NCBI GenBank assembly: GCA_043228905.1
Contig: JBHGNT010000006.1
Coordinates: forward strand, 19,158,001 to 19,222,000
Direction: 5' to 3'
DNA length: 64,000 nucleotides
From: Azolla caroliniana
Taxonomy: Eukaryota > Polypodiophyta
Positions 1 through 11,434 of this stretch are shown here, piece by piece. The notes under the pieces were generated by a model, which was not told where the DNA came from, searched no databases, and worked only from the letters and a program-made list of their open reading frames with translations. The position numbers were made by a program, and so were the translations under genes. How positions within the stretch are numbered: position 1 is the stretch's first letter; each line of letters begins with the position of its first letter.

Positions 1-26
1 TTGACAAAACAAGCTATTAACCAGTT
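1..26 (-). pseudogene. Ty3/gypsy Gag remnant, distal side of copia-1 insertion
   Basis: Read on the minus strand, these 26 bases continue the Gag reading frame that breaks off at 5974. Joining 5974 to 26 across the copia-1 insertion keeps the frame open. The last five bases (CAGTT, 22-26) are one copy of the copia-1 target site duplication. The rest of this gypsy element lies left of the window. Confidence 0.6.
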
Positions 27-436
27 TGTTGAGCGGCAAGCTCAACCGGAGCCGGATCGGCTGAATAAGCCGGAGCCGGTGAGCGAGACGGATCGGGCGA
101 AACGGATCGGTATGACAGTGAGCAACCGAACCAGAAAGCAGTGGAGGCCGGGTGCAATCCGTAACCGGCAGTCCAATCGGAAGCCTAGTACAGGATAGAC
201 TACTAGGTAGCTATAGTCTCGTAGTAAGTGTCTGATGCTCGTGTGAGCATTGAAGTACATGGTACTTCTGTCAGTCCCAAGAGGACTTGTATAAATAGTG
301 CTACTTAGCACAGTGTATAAAAAAGGGTCTTGATATAATTTTGAAATTGTGTTCTGCTCTCTCTCTCTCGCTCGCTCTCTCTCTCTCTCTCTGTGTTGTT
401 CTCTGTTTTACGCTTCCGCAAACACTTACGTTTACA
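27..436 (+). repeat. Copia-1 5' LTR
   Basis: 410 bp, TG...CA. It opens with a short inverted repeat (TTGAGC, GGCAA, GCTCAA) and carries a TATA-like TATAAATA at about 289-296, followed by a small hairpin TGCTA-CT-TAGCA. A CT microsatellite fills the U5 side (about 356-392). It matches 5556-5973 almost throughout. Confidence 0.95.
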
Positions 437-448
437 TGGTATCAGAGC
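437..448 (+). other. Copia-1 primer binding site
   Basis: TGGTATCAGAGC follows the 5' LTR directly and is the standard complement of the plant initiator tRNA-Met 3' end used by Ty1/copia elements. Confidence 0.9.
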
Positions 449-3400
449 ACGAGGGTTGATAACCTCTGCTGCAGACATTTACTCTTGAGAAGAAAACCCT
501 AACAGGTCGAAAACAGACACACTAGAAGACATGGATAGAGGCATGGCTACGTCGCTCCCGGTGGAGAAGCTCGACAGGAGCAACTACGCATCCTGGTCTT
601 ACAAGATGCACCAGTACTTGCTTGGACACGGGTACTGGAGTTATGTCGAAGGAGCGAATGATGCGGCGCCAGACTCGGCACACAAGGACTTCCCGGTATG
701 GGAACAGGCGGCAAGCAGGGTGATGTACTGCTTCGCGTCCAGTGTCGGCGATCAGCTGCTCAGCCACATCCGTGACGCCAAGACACCGAAGGATGCTTGG
801 GGGAACCTGAAAAAGGTTTTCGCTGCAAGCACCACTGCCCAGAAGCTGCAACTCAGACAGGAGTTGAGCAATGTTCGACAGAAGAACATGTCCGTGGCAG
901 ACTACACGGGCCGGATAAAGGAGATCTGCGACTCGCTCGCCTCTATCAATGTTACCGTAGAGGAAGACGAGATGGTGCAGGTATGTCTCAGAGGCCTGGC
1001 GTCCAAGTTCGGAGCGTTCCGAACTGCGGTGTGTACAAGGGAGAATACCCCCTCATTCTTCGACTTACAGTCGATGCTCCTTGTAGAGGAGAACCACGCC
1101 GGTGCATCTACCAGTGCATCCCCGGACAGCCGAATGTTGTACACGGGAACGGATCGGCTCCATGGGCGTGGTGGAAGAGGTGGATCGGCACGCAATAGAG
1201 GCGGCCGGCAAGAGCAGGAACGGAGGCACTATGAGCGTGCCGACAGCAGTTCCGGGACTTCCACAAGCAGGGGGAGTCAAGGCGGTGCCGGAGGCTGGCA
1301 AGACAAATCCGCTACAGAATGCTGGTACTGTGGCAAAAAAGGCCACAGGGAAAGCGAGTGCTGGAGAAAGCGTGCCAATTCGGACAAATCCGGATCCGGA
1401 TCCGGATTCGGGCAAAACTCGCACTACGCAAACGGATCAGGAGGATCCGGAACCGGAAAGGCCAGTAAGGGGCCAGCCTTGGTGATGAATCACAAGGCAA
1501 ACTCAATGAAGCAGACCACTTCCAAAACGGAGGAAGTGTGGTATGTTGATTCCGGCGCGTCGAACCACATGATGAGCCACAAAGAGTGGTTCTCCTTTCT
1601 GGAGAAACCGGATCAACCAGGAGTAGTCGAAACCGGAGATGACACTCCTCACCCAATCGTGCACGTCGGAGAAGTCCCTCTAAGCCACGTCGGACAGAAA
1701 GGGAAGCTGATGAACGTATTACACGTTCCGACAATCACGAAGAACCTGGTGTCCGTCGGTCAGATTGTCGACCAGGGGATGCAGGTGCGGTTTACGCACC
1801 TCGGGTGCTTCATTGAGGATGAGGGCGAAGTCATTGCACAAGGGCGCAGAGACGGGAGGATGTTTATCCTCAACACCAATGACTTTGGCATCGCTCTGTT
1901 TGCGAAACGACAGAAGGTCGAGTCGGACATCGACCTGTGGCACAAGCAGATAGGCCACGTCAACTACCGGAGGCTTCAAGACCTGCAAACGAAACAAGTC
2001 GTTTTCGATTTGCCGAAGTTCAACGGCCGGAGAGCCGAAATTTGTGAAGCCTGCCAACTTGGGAAGCAACACCGGCTTCCATTCCCCACCGAACGGAACC
2101 GGAGCCGTAACAAGCTCGATCTCATCCATTCGGATGTGTGGGGACCGGCACAAAGTGTAAGCCTTGGCAGGAGCCGATACTTCGTCTCCTTCATCGACGA
2201 TTATACTCGACATACTTGGATCTTCCTCATTGAGCGGAAGGGCGAAGTCTTCGTCTGTTTTTGGAGCCTCCAGAAGATGGTGGAACGGGAATCGGAGAGG
2301 AAGATCAAATGCCTTCGGTCGGATGGCGGAAAGGAATATTTTTCCGGCCAATTCACTAGTTATCTGCAGCAGAAGGGAATTCGGCGAGAGTTCAGCTGCA
2401 GATACACACCAGAGCAAAACGGTGTGGCCGAAAGGAAGAACCGGACACTCGTCGAAGCGGCAAGGGCAATGCTGGAGGAGAAGAGCATGCCCCAGTTCTA
2501 CTGGGCGGAGGCGGTCCAGACGGCCGTCTACATACAAAACCGCATTGGTGACAAGGTGTCAGCTCATGAGCTGTATTTCGGGCGCAAGCCGAACTTAAGA
2601 CACCTTCGGATATTCGGCAACATAGCGTATGTGCATGTACCGGATCAGAAGCGGAGAAAGCTGGATGCAAAATCGGAAAAATGCATCCTAGTCGGCTATG
2701 CTCAAGAGCAAAAGGGGTATAAGTGCTATAACCCGCGGACGAAGGAAGTCCGAGTTAGCCGGGATGTCGAGTTCGACGAATCGGCATCCTGGTACTCCGT
2801 ACCGACTCCGACTTCCGATCCCGACCCAATGCCGGAAGATCAGGCCAGTGAGCCTGAATCAACCCTGGCAGAGGATGATGAAGCCGGGACTCAAGATGAG
2901 AGTCCAGAATCGTTTCGGTTAAGTGGACCGAACGAGCGACTGAGTCGGTTGGACCAGTCGGATGAAGAGACGGCAAGTGGTGGAGACTCTGTCGTGCTCT
3001 CCCCGCGCAAGGAACCGAGGAAACGGTTCACGCGCAAAGAGAAGGGGAAGAGGAAGATGCCGGAATTCGAAACCGGCAACGATGAGTCGGATCGGTGCGT
3101 ATCCGACTCTGGAAAGGAGAAAGGCAGATCTTTGGTAACGAAGACCGAACTGGCCAAGAAGAGCCTCAAATCAGGTGACGGTGCGTTGCGCCGATCAACC
3201 CGTCAGAAGGATCCCGTCGTGCGGTACGGGTACAATGAATACATGGCGCATCATTATGCGTACATGACTAAGGTGACAGAAGGGCGTGAGCCGGAGAGCT
3301 ACGCAGAAGCGGCAAGGGACGCAAATTGGCGTGCCGCTATGGACGAAGAAATGCGGGCACTCGATGCCAACGAAACTTGGGACCTAGTTGATCCCCCCCG

Positions 3401-4816
3401 TCACTGTAAACCGATCGGATGCAAGTGGGTGTACAAGGTCAAGTACAACGCCGACGGTTCTGTTAACCGGTACAAAGCCCGGTTAGTGGCGAAGGGATAC
3501 GCGCAGACCCATGGAATCGACTACGACGAGACCTTCGCTCCTGTGGCGAAGATGACGACGGTTCGTGTGGTACTAGCGGTTGCTGCGGCAAGGGGGTGGC
3601 ATCTTCACCAGATGGATGTGAAGAACGCCTTCCTTCAAGGAGAGCTTGAAGAAGAAGTCTTTATGACTCAGCCCCCCGGATTTCAATCGGAGATGAACAA
3701 ATCGGCGGTATGCTGACTGAAGAAGTCGCTTTACGGCTTGAAGCAAGCCCCCCGAGCTTGGAACGTGAAGATCACGCACCGGTTGCGTAAGCTGGGGTTT
3801 GTTGTCTCTAAGTCGGACTCTTCGTTGTTCATCCGGCAAGGCTCTGACGGTCCGGTATGTATACTCTTGTATGTGGATGATTTAGTCATCACCGGACCGG
3901 GTCTTCCCGAAATCAACCGCGTCAAGTCCCAGTTGTCGGACGCATTCGAAATGAAGGACCTGGGGGACCTTCATTATTTTCTTGGGATCGAAGTGATCCG
4001 GACCCCCAATGGCATATTGCTCTCACAACGACATTACGTGTTGAATATGCTGTATAAGTTCGGCATGACAGATTGCCGACCTGTCTCCACACCCCTGGAC
4101 CGGAACCAAAAGCTCCGTCCCAACTCCGGACCGGCCAATGAGAAACGGTTCCGACAGGTTGTCGGAAGCCTGATCTACTTAACCATCACCCGACCCAACA
4201 TCAGCTATCCGGTCGGCATGGTAAGCCAGTTCATGCAGAAGCCGACCATGGAGCACCTTCAGTGCGCGCAACGAATATTACGGTATGTCAGCGGCACTAA
4301 GGACCGGGGACTGCTATACCGGCGAGGTATACCCGAAGAGCTTGTCGGTTACACAGATGTTGACTGGGTCGGCGATGCGTCTGATCGCCGCTCCACTTCC
4401 GGATACATGTTCTCCATAGGTAGCGTGGCCGTTGCGTGGAGCAGCAAGAAGCAGCCCACAGTGGCTTTGTCAAGCACTGAGGCTGAGTACCGGGCCGCTA
4501 CTGTTGCCACCTGTGAAGCCATCTGGCTTCGGCGACTGCTGCGAGACATGCGGATCGAGGTACCGACCCCGATCCCGATTTACTGCGATAACATGGTCAG
4601 CCTGCAACTCGCCAGGAACCCTGTGTTCCATGCTCGCACAAAGCACATCGAGGTGCACTACCACTTCGTGCGTGAGCGGGTCCTGAACGGTGAAGTTGAC
4701 CTACGGTATGTTCATACGGATCGGCAAGTTGCCGACATCTTCACCAAGCCGCTCGGATCGGACAAGTTGCAGCACTTTACCGACATGCTTGGTATTCAGC
4801 ATCTCGACGTGCCACA

Positions 4817-4828
4817 CTTGAGGGGGAG
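4817..4828 (+). other. Internal copy of the polypurine-tract motif
   Basis: CTTGAGGGGGAG here is identical to the 12 bases at 5544-5555 that abut the 3' LTR. It lies at the point where copia polyproteins usually end, just after RNase H, and about 730 bp before the real polypurine tract. It may be a relic of an older 3' end or a second plus-strand priming site. Confidence 0.6.
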
Positions 4829-5543
4829 AAGCAAGGGCAAAGTCTCTACCGAAACGGGCAAAGGCCAAAAACCTGTTGAACCCGTCGGTAAGAGGAGAGC
4901 CGGAAGAAGAGGAGACAAGAAGCTGAAGGAAGCCGAGTCGACGAAGGAAGTCGACACATCCGAACAGGTCGGAGCAAGCGGCTGTGAAGAAGAGTTGTGC
5001 ACTCAGGAAGAGAAGCGCATGTTGTGCGGAGGTCATCACGACGGTACTGACCATGATACAGAGTCAAATGAAGAATTCGATTTCGGTTCACCGGCTGAAG
5101 AAGTCGAGGGAAGCATGGAGAAGGCCAGGACTCGGAAGTGGTCCGATGTGGTGAGAGGCCTGACGCCGGAAGTCGAATCGGAGTGTACCGATTCGGACAA
5201 GAGCTGGAACGAGTCGGAGACAGCTGACTCGGATCAACAGATGGATCCGGATGAGACGGATCGACTGAAGGCCAAGGGGACACGAACACAGCGGAAGTCG
5301 GTGCCATCGTGGGAGAACCGACGGATCGGCAAGCGTCGGAGTCACACCAACGTGAGTGCTGAGATGGGCCTATTGAGCAGACATGCTGACCGAGAGGGTC
5401 GAGGCGCGCAGAACCAAAGGGGTCGCGGCAAACGGGACCGGACCGGACGAGGAGCGCGAGCAAGGCGGAGTGACGCCAGGAGAAGTCGGTTGGAAGAACC
5501 GACTGCCACAGAGGTCGACACTACGACCCCACCTCAGGTTGAG

Positions 5544-5555
5544 CTTGAGGGGGAG
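5544..5555 (+). other. Copia-1 polypurine tract
   Basis: CTTGAGGGGGAG sits directly before the TG of the 3' LTR, the plus-strand primer position. The same motif precedes the 3' LTRs of copia-3 and of the old copia remnant. Confidence 0.9.
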
Positions 5556-5898
5556 TGTTGAGCGGCAAGCTCAACCGGAGCCGGATCGGCTGAATAAGCC
5601 GGAGCCGGTGAGCGAGACGGATCGGGCGAAACGGATCAATATGACGGTGAGCAACCGAACCGGCAAGCAGTGGAGGCCGGGTGCAATCCGTAACCGGCAG
5701 TCCAATCGGAAGCCTAGTACAGGATAGACTACTAGGTAGCTATAGTCTCGTAGTAAGTGTCTGATGCTCGTGTGAGCATTGAAGTACATGGTACTTCTGT
5801 CAGTCCCAAGAGGACTTGTATAAATAGTGCTACTTAGCACAGTGTATAAAAAAGGGTCTTGATATAATTTTGAAATTGTGTTCTGCTCTCTCTCTCTG

Positions 5899-5931
<33 letters not shown>

Positions 5932-5973
5932 GTTGTTCTCTGTTTTACGCTTCCGCAAACACTTACGTTTACA
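5556..5973 (+). repeat. Copia-1 3' LTR
   Basis: 418 bp, TG...CA. It differs from 27-436 by about five substitutions and by the length of the CT tract. It is followed by the target duplication CAGTT (5974-5978). Confidence 0.95.
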
Positions 5974-6560
5974 CAGTTGTCCCCTACTAGGCCCGATTTG
6001 TTTATTTGGGTTCTAGCATGGTGAATATAGTCTTCTAGCGAGGAAAACTTCCTACAAGAGAGGTTCATTAAAGCTTGAGCTGCCTCGGTTCGAGAGGGAG
6101 GTTGTAGAAATTGGCCCTTGAAAACTGTTACAAAATCTGTCCAGGTATCGGGCAATTTCCCCAAAGTTCGGAGCCCACACCACCATGCAGCGGCCTTACC
6201 CCCTAATTCTCGGCTGACATATGCAATCTTCATACCATCTGGCGTGGGATAGAGCTCAAAATGAGACTCCCATCAACCCAGCCACATGCATATTGTTTCT
6301 TCGGTTCTTTCCTTTTCTTCTCTCGTAAATGGCTTTACGACAAATGATGGTTCACCCTAACACTCATCGGGTCTATTAGTGTCACATTGTAAACTAATGA
6401 CATGTGCCTCGAGAGCACTTTGAGATTGCCAAAGTTTGGACATCTAATGAGCAATTGAACTAAGGAAATCTTGTATTTGTAAGAAATACGACTCAATGGA
6501 GATTGCTCCAAGAGGGAGTTCCTTCCGCTTGAGCAGATGACATCAAGTCGTTATTCTGAG
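5974..6560 (-). pseudogene. Ty3/gypsy Gag pseudogene
   Basis: The minus-strand frame shows the Retrotrans_gag signature: FELYPTPDGMKIAYVSREL, GGKAAAWW, then a region matching the helical Gag core with FKGQFLQPP and the LSCRKFSSLEDYI segment. Upstream the same frame has several stops (for example before GEPSF and within the stretch before ESHFEL), so the copy is dead. It is cut at 5974 by copia-1 and resumes at base 26. The leader and 5' LTR of the same element appear to lie at 6561-8660. The family is not the same as the Gag relic at 20055-20567. Confidence 0.8.
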
Positions 6561-8192
6561 CCATTGAATGATTATTTCTGGCAAAGAAATAGGATAAGGT
6601 CAGACAAATAGTCATAACATCATGTCGTGATGTAAACATATAATGGGCAAACATTAATCGATATCATGATCTCACGTCAATACCCCTCAAGACGTATAAG
6701 ATGAGGTTCAAGATCATGTTACTATGGTAACACGAAGGTGTTTTAAAAACCATGGGGGTGACAAATGAATGTCTTTCCCTGATCTCTATATCGATTTTTT
6801 CATGGCGGCTCCTCGAGGCTCAACCATGTATGTTTGCGTCATGAATAGTTTATACACGAAAGAAATGTTAACAATGTATGTGGTTTCGGTTCTTTAAGTC
6901 CTATTACGAGGACCCTGAAGTGCAATTAGACCTAAAGTTTAAACACGTATTATAGTCATATGTATCAACAATGTTGTATGGTCTTGGTCATATTTGAACT
7001 CGAGACCTTGAGAACAAATACATTAAACACTTGAGCGAACCAAATAGGTTGCTCATGTTGAATGTTTAATGTTTTATGCATATAAGAGATATGCGATGCA
7101 TTTTCCCATATATGTTTTTTTAAAAGAAACATATATGTCAAGAGTCCTTATTTCCCTCTCATTTACCACAAACTATGTTTGTACGTTACCTAACCTCAAG
7201 TCTCATAATTACAATGGCATACGCCAAAGTGCAACCTAATGGTCAAGCCAAATGAGCCCTCTTTTTGTAGTAGGCCCACGTAGCCTATCACATGGTTACA
7301 TCATTATGAATGCCTTTCGTAAGAATGATCTCATAGTGGCATCGTGTCCATGTAATGAAAGAGGGATGTTGGATATGTGTGTCATAGGAGCGACCTCACA
7401 TGAAGTGGGTCAAGCCTTATGTTCTCAACATCATTGTGGCTATGAGCATTTCATTACGTAATGAAATCGAAGTGACCAACAGGGATGTCAACAAACAAAA
7501 TTGTTGAAAAAAGGATGGTGACTACGCCATTCTCACAAAAATGTGAGGACGGCCACCAAGATCCTTTCCCCGAAAAGGACAACATTCGATATAGAAATCA
7601 CGTTATAACTAACATGCACATATATATATATATATATACGATCAAATACGTATACACGTGACCACATATCTGTATATTAAGAAAATTTGTAACATCAAAT
7701 AGCCAACATATGATGAAATCGAGACACGTAATCGAGGCATATCGCCTCTACGCACACGAAACATCCAAAAATAAGGGTTAATTGTAATACGCAATTGAGG
7801 TATTGACCTCTTACGCATACGACATCAAACACATATCATTTACATAAAAATCAAGGTACTGACCTTATATGCATATGTAACATATGTATGTGAACATAAT
7901 ACTTTGAAGTATTAACCTCCTACGCAAATGTCAAATGAGGTATTGACCTCATACACATATGTAAAGGTTTTATACAACCAATTAATTACCAACAACATCA
8001 TTGAATCAATGAAAAAAAAAACATATTGACCATATACATGATTAGATAGGAGAAGAAAAAATAGGAAAAAAAACAAGAAAGAGTTACCGAAGTTCCTTTG
8101 TTGATCGCTATCTGGATCAAGGTCGACCACACGTCGAACGATCACCATCCATTAAGAACACAAAAACAAACAAAGGAAACATTAGAAACATA
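6561..8192 (-). other. Untranslated leader of the gypsy element, no gene seen
   Basis: About 1.6 kb between the Gag relic and the putative primer site with no convincing coding region. It contains a TA dinucleotide run (about 7619-7639) and five degenerate copies of a roughly 50-60 bp unit around 7735-7960, each with a 'gaggtattgacct..tacgca' core. A tRNA-like stretch is visible near 6986-7045. The assignment as a gypsy leader is inferred from position. Confidence 0.4.
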
Positions 8193-8205
8193 AGCTCGGA
8201 TACCA

Positions 8206-8660
8206 ACTATTAGAGCGATGATCTAATCTAAGCATGTGATAAGGATAAAAGATAGATAGATAGAAAGGGGAGAGAGAAAGAAGGGTGTCGATCCACCCGA
8301 CCACCCCAGAGCGGAGGGATCGAGACGGACTCGAGCCTCGATCGACGTCCCATACCACCGTCGTGGCGTCGAGTCGTACCTGGTGCTGGCGCGCTCACTA
8401 CAAGAGTTGACCCATCACAACATCAGAGTCTCGACATAGTCAAAAGATGATGAAATGAGGGTAGCTAGGCCTCATATTTATAGCGAGACCCAAGGCCCCC
8501 AGGCAAGTTCACACTTGGCCTAATGGGTTGTCTCAATCCCAAGGATTAAAAGTAATCCTCCCCTTCTTTACACTCTCGTTTAACCCTCACACTTATCCAC
8601 GTGTATAGAATACTACGGTAAATTCTCACCATGGGATATTATAAGGTCATGCCCGTAACA
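8206..8660 (-). repeat. Putative 5' LTR of the minus-strand gypsy element, with primer site at 8193-8205
   Basis: On the minus strand TGTTACGGGC begins at 8660 and the block ends just before TGGTATCCGAGCT (8205 down to 8193), which looks like a primer binding site. A diverged copy of the same block is present at about 29370-29851 with the same landmarks (adjacent 'ccaccc' and 'gtcccataccac' segments and a terminal 'gtaaca'). The outer 3' LTR would be left of the window, so no LTR pair or TSD can be checked here. Confidence 0.55.
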
Positions 8661-9054
8661 AGACCAAAGGGGTCGAGGAGTGCAGAACCGAACTAGACGA
8701 GGAGCACGAGCAAGGCATGGAGACGCTAGGAAGAGTCGGATGTTGACTCAAGGAGAACCTCAAGTTGAGCTTGAGGGGGAGTGTTGAGCGAGCAAGCTCA
8801 CCTTGCGCGGATCGGCTGAAGAAGCCGAGAACCGGAATGGATTGGACCAATCGGTTAGGCCTGGATCGACTGAAGAAGACAAGAGCCTGATCGGACGGAG
8901 ACCGATCAGCGATGCCGAATCTGTAGGAGCCGGAAGGCTAGTTGGAAAGATATTCCGCAAAGGAATATATTTGGGAGTTGGTGTAGGGGCTCACTTATGA
9001 GCATTCAAGTATTGAAGGTACTTGTGTCAGTCCTTTTAAAGGCTTGTATAAAAG
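8661..9054 (+). mobile_element. Old copia remnant: 3' coding tail plus first part of its 3' LTR
   Basis: 8661-8765 resembles the end of the copia-1 coding extension (for example 'gacgaggagc.cgagcaaggc'). It is followed by the shared polypurine tract CTTGAGGGGGAG and an LTR starting TGTTGAGC at 8782. The LTR is strongly diverged from copia-1 but keeps 'gagcatt.aagta', 'tgtcagtcc' and 'cttgtataaa'. It is interrupted at 9054 by copia-2 and resumes at 19705. The left edge is cut by the gypsy 5' LTR. Confidence 0.8.
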
Positions 9055-9360
9055 TGCTGGCATAAAAGGCCGACTCCTTCCAATTTGTATCCTAGTGTGA
9101 ACACGTCCAAATAGTTAGGGCTTAGTATATAATAAATAACCTAACGTTGTAATTGTTGACTTCTTGATCATTGTTATATTGTGAGTCTCTGAGAGAGAGA
9201 AAGAAAGAAAGAAAGAAAGAGAATAGAAATAACAAAGCTTCCATGAAAGCTTAAGAGTGTGCTCATCTTCTTATCTTCAATATTTCTATGTTGTTTGTTG
9301 AGTACCGCTAGACAGGTCTTCATACATACTTCTACACATATTCGAACACCATATCTCACA
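9055..9360 (+). repeat. Copia-2 5' LTR
   Basis: 306 bp beginning TGCTGGCATAAAAGG and ending CTCACA. A GA/GAAA microsatellite inside explains most of the 18-bp length excess over the 3' LTR. Confidence 0.9.
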
Positions 9361-9433
9361 AGTGGTATCAAAGCGACTTGTTGTTCAGTAGCAACAAACA
9401 ATAGAAAAAGTTGAAAGAGAAAAGACCAGGTTA

Positions 9434-11429
9434 GTGAATCTTACCTCCATAAAGAACATGGCCTCAACATCCGGTATAGGAGTTGAGATCCGAAAGTTCG
9501 ATGGCAAAAGCTTTGCCCTATGGAAGGAGATGATGCAAGACGTGTTGATCATTCGAAGACAGGTTGAAGCTATCCGGCATAGCGAAAAGCCTGTTTCAAT
9601 GTCAGCCGAAGAGTGGAGATCAATAAATGAAATCACTCGCTCCACCATTCAGATGCACCTAGCCGAAAACGTCTACTTCAACATGGCAAAAGAGACGACA
9701 ACGTTCTCACTATGGGAGAAGTTATAGGTTGTATACCAAAAGAAGTCCTCATCTTCGAAATTAATATTAATTAGGCAACTATTCAATATGAAGATGAGAG
9801 AGTCGGACCCAGCCATCTCCCATATCAACACCTTCAGTCAGGTGTTGTCTGAACTCTCCTCACAAGAGATCAACTTCGAAGAAGAGGTGAAAGCCCTTGC
9901 CCTCCTATCGAGCTTGCCGATGAGTTGGGAAGTATTCTACACGACATTTGCCAATAGCCGTTCGATCCTAAATCTAGATGAGACGATCGGCCAAGTCCTC
10001 ACCGAGGACATTCGGCGAAAATCGATGGGACTCACCATCGATGAATCGACAAAAGCCCACCACTCGACCGAGTTGATCAATTGATTGAGTCGATCGAGAG
10101 AACAAGCCGACAGAACCGGTTGGAATACCAATTGGTCGAAAATGAGGGAAGATCGACAACGGTCGAAGTCGAGAACGGTCACTCGGGCGAATTCTGCACC
10201 CATTGCAGAAAAGCCAGTCACAATATTTCCGACTGCTAGTCAATGAAGAGGAAAGAGAGTGTTCAGCGATCAGAGCGGAATCGAGGACAATCCAACTCGA
10301 ACCACTCTCCAGTCGGCAACCAACTCAATGTTGCCGACACCCGATCAGGAGAAATCCTATCCTTAGAGGATTTGATGATCGAAGAAGTCCTCTACAATAT
10401 ACAAGATGCACACATGTGGTTACTGGACTCCGGTGCCACATTTCATGTAACCCCCAACATCGAATGGTTCTCGAACTATTCGGTCGGCGCTAGCAGCACA
10501 GTCCGACTAGGCAATGGGCAAGATTGCAAAATCGCCGAAGTAGGGGAAGCACCAATTCAATTGTCAAATGGCAACACAATTGTCCTGCACCAAGTCCGGC
10601 ACGTACCCGCATTCAAAAGGAGTTTGGTCTCCATCGGCATGCTAGCCGAAGATGGGTACTGAATGAGTCGACATGGATGATCAGTCGTGGAAATCTGAAG
10701 ATTGGAAGTGGGCACAAGTACAACAACTTGTACCCAATGATGACGATCAATCCATAAGGGTCCGTGAACGTAGACGAAAAGATTGACCCAAACCTATGGC
10801 ATGGCTGACTTGACCATATGGCTCAAGCCGGACTCGATCGGTTGACGGCAGTTGGCTACATTCCAAAACTCCAAGCAAAGATAGACTTCTATGAGCATTG
10901 TTGATATGGGAAACTGGCCCGAAGTCCACACTCTCTTCATTACGAGACGGTACGACATCCCCTCGAGCTCGTGCACACAGACATATGTTGGCCTATGCTT
11001 GAGAGATCACTAGGAGGCTCCCGGTACTTCATCACATTTGTAGATGATTGTACACGAAAAGTCTGGGCCTATTCAATTAGGTCAAAAGAAGAAGCAGTCG
11101 AGGTCTTCACTCAGTGGATAATTGAAGTGGAGAACCGGTCAAGATACAGAGTGAAGACACTCCAATCTGACAATGGAAGAGAATACACCTCCCGAGCCAT
11201 CAAACAGTACCTGTCCGACAAAGGGATCCTGCACCAAAAGACCATACCATACACACCCATGCATAATGGAATAGCAGAATGGATCAACTGAACGGTCTAG
11301 GAGAGGGTGACGACAATGCTCCAAAAAGCTGGACTGAAGCTGGAGTTTTGGGTCGAAGCATTGTCGACAACAATATATCTAATCAATCTATCGACGTCAA
11401 AAGAAATCATACTTGAAGTGCCACAGGCA
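9434..11429 (+). pseudogene. Copia-2 Gag, protease and integrase core (broken)
   Basis: Reading jumps between frames with several stops. Recognisable pieces are Gag beginning MNLTSIKNMASTSGIGVEIR (9434), a second Gag block (9788-10084), a CCHC knuckle CTHCRKASHNISDC (10194-10235), protease LLDSGATFHVTP (about 10420), and the integrase core with HTDICWP, FVDDCTRKVWAY and QSDNGREY (10971-11291). The catalytic E region reads as MHNGIAEW and then meets a stop. It is interrupted by copia-3 at the end. Confidence 0.88.
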
Positions 11430-11434
11430 CTATG

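Larger units (their letters stand above)
531..5561 (+). pseudogene. Copia-1 Gag-Pol polyprotein with one in-frame stop and a long C-terminal extension
   Basis: One frame runs from ATG 531 to a stop at 5561, broken only by TGA at 3714-3716. Visible in order: Gag with CCHC knuckle [14 protein letters not shown] (from about residue 264); protease DSGASNHM (about residue 340); integrase with an HHCC zinc region, catalytic D, D and E ([23 protein letters not shown]); RT with DVKNAFLQG and YVDDLVITG; RNase H with YTDVDWVG, SSTEAEYRA and the tail KHIEVHYHFVRE. The stop falls just before the conserved SLYGLKQAPRAW of RT. After RNase H (about 4800) the frame stays open for roughly 250 charged residues (rich in E, K, R, S, D) of unknown role, up to the polypurine tract. 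There are no frameshifts. Translation of RT would need readthrough, so this copy is probably non-autonomous. Confidence 0.93.
27..5973 (+). mobile_element. Copia-1: near-complete Ty1/copia LTR retrotransposon
   Basis: This is a full-length plus-strand insertion with LTRs at 27-436 and 5556-5973, each beginning TG and ending CA. A tRNA-iMet-type primer binding site follows the 5' LTR and a polypurine tract precedes the 3' LTR. The flanking 5-bp target duplication CAGTT (22-26 and 5974-5978) is perfect. Domain order Gag, protease, integrase, RT, RNase H identifies Ty1/copia. The LTRs differ by about five substitutions plus CT-repeat length changes, so the insertion is recent. It landed inside the Gag region of a minus-strand gypsy element. 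The coding region is GC-rich compared with its surroundings and with copia-3. One in-frame stop interrupts the polyprotein. Confidence 0.95.

Noticed and set aside
1719-2537. 272-codon minus-strand open frame
   Set aside because: Antisense shadow of copia-1 integrase in GC-rich DNA.
5571-5985. Minus-strand open frame running from the gypsy Gag through the copia-1 3' LTR
   Set aside because: Only the Gag half is meaningful; the extension through the LTR is a chance fusion at the insertion junction.
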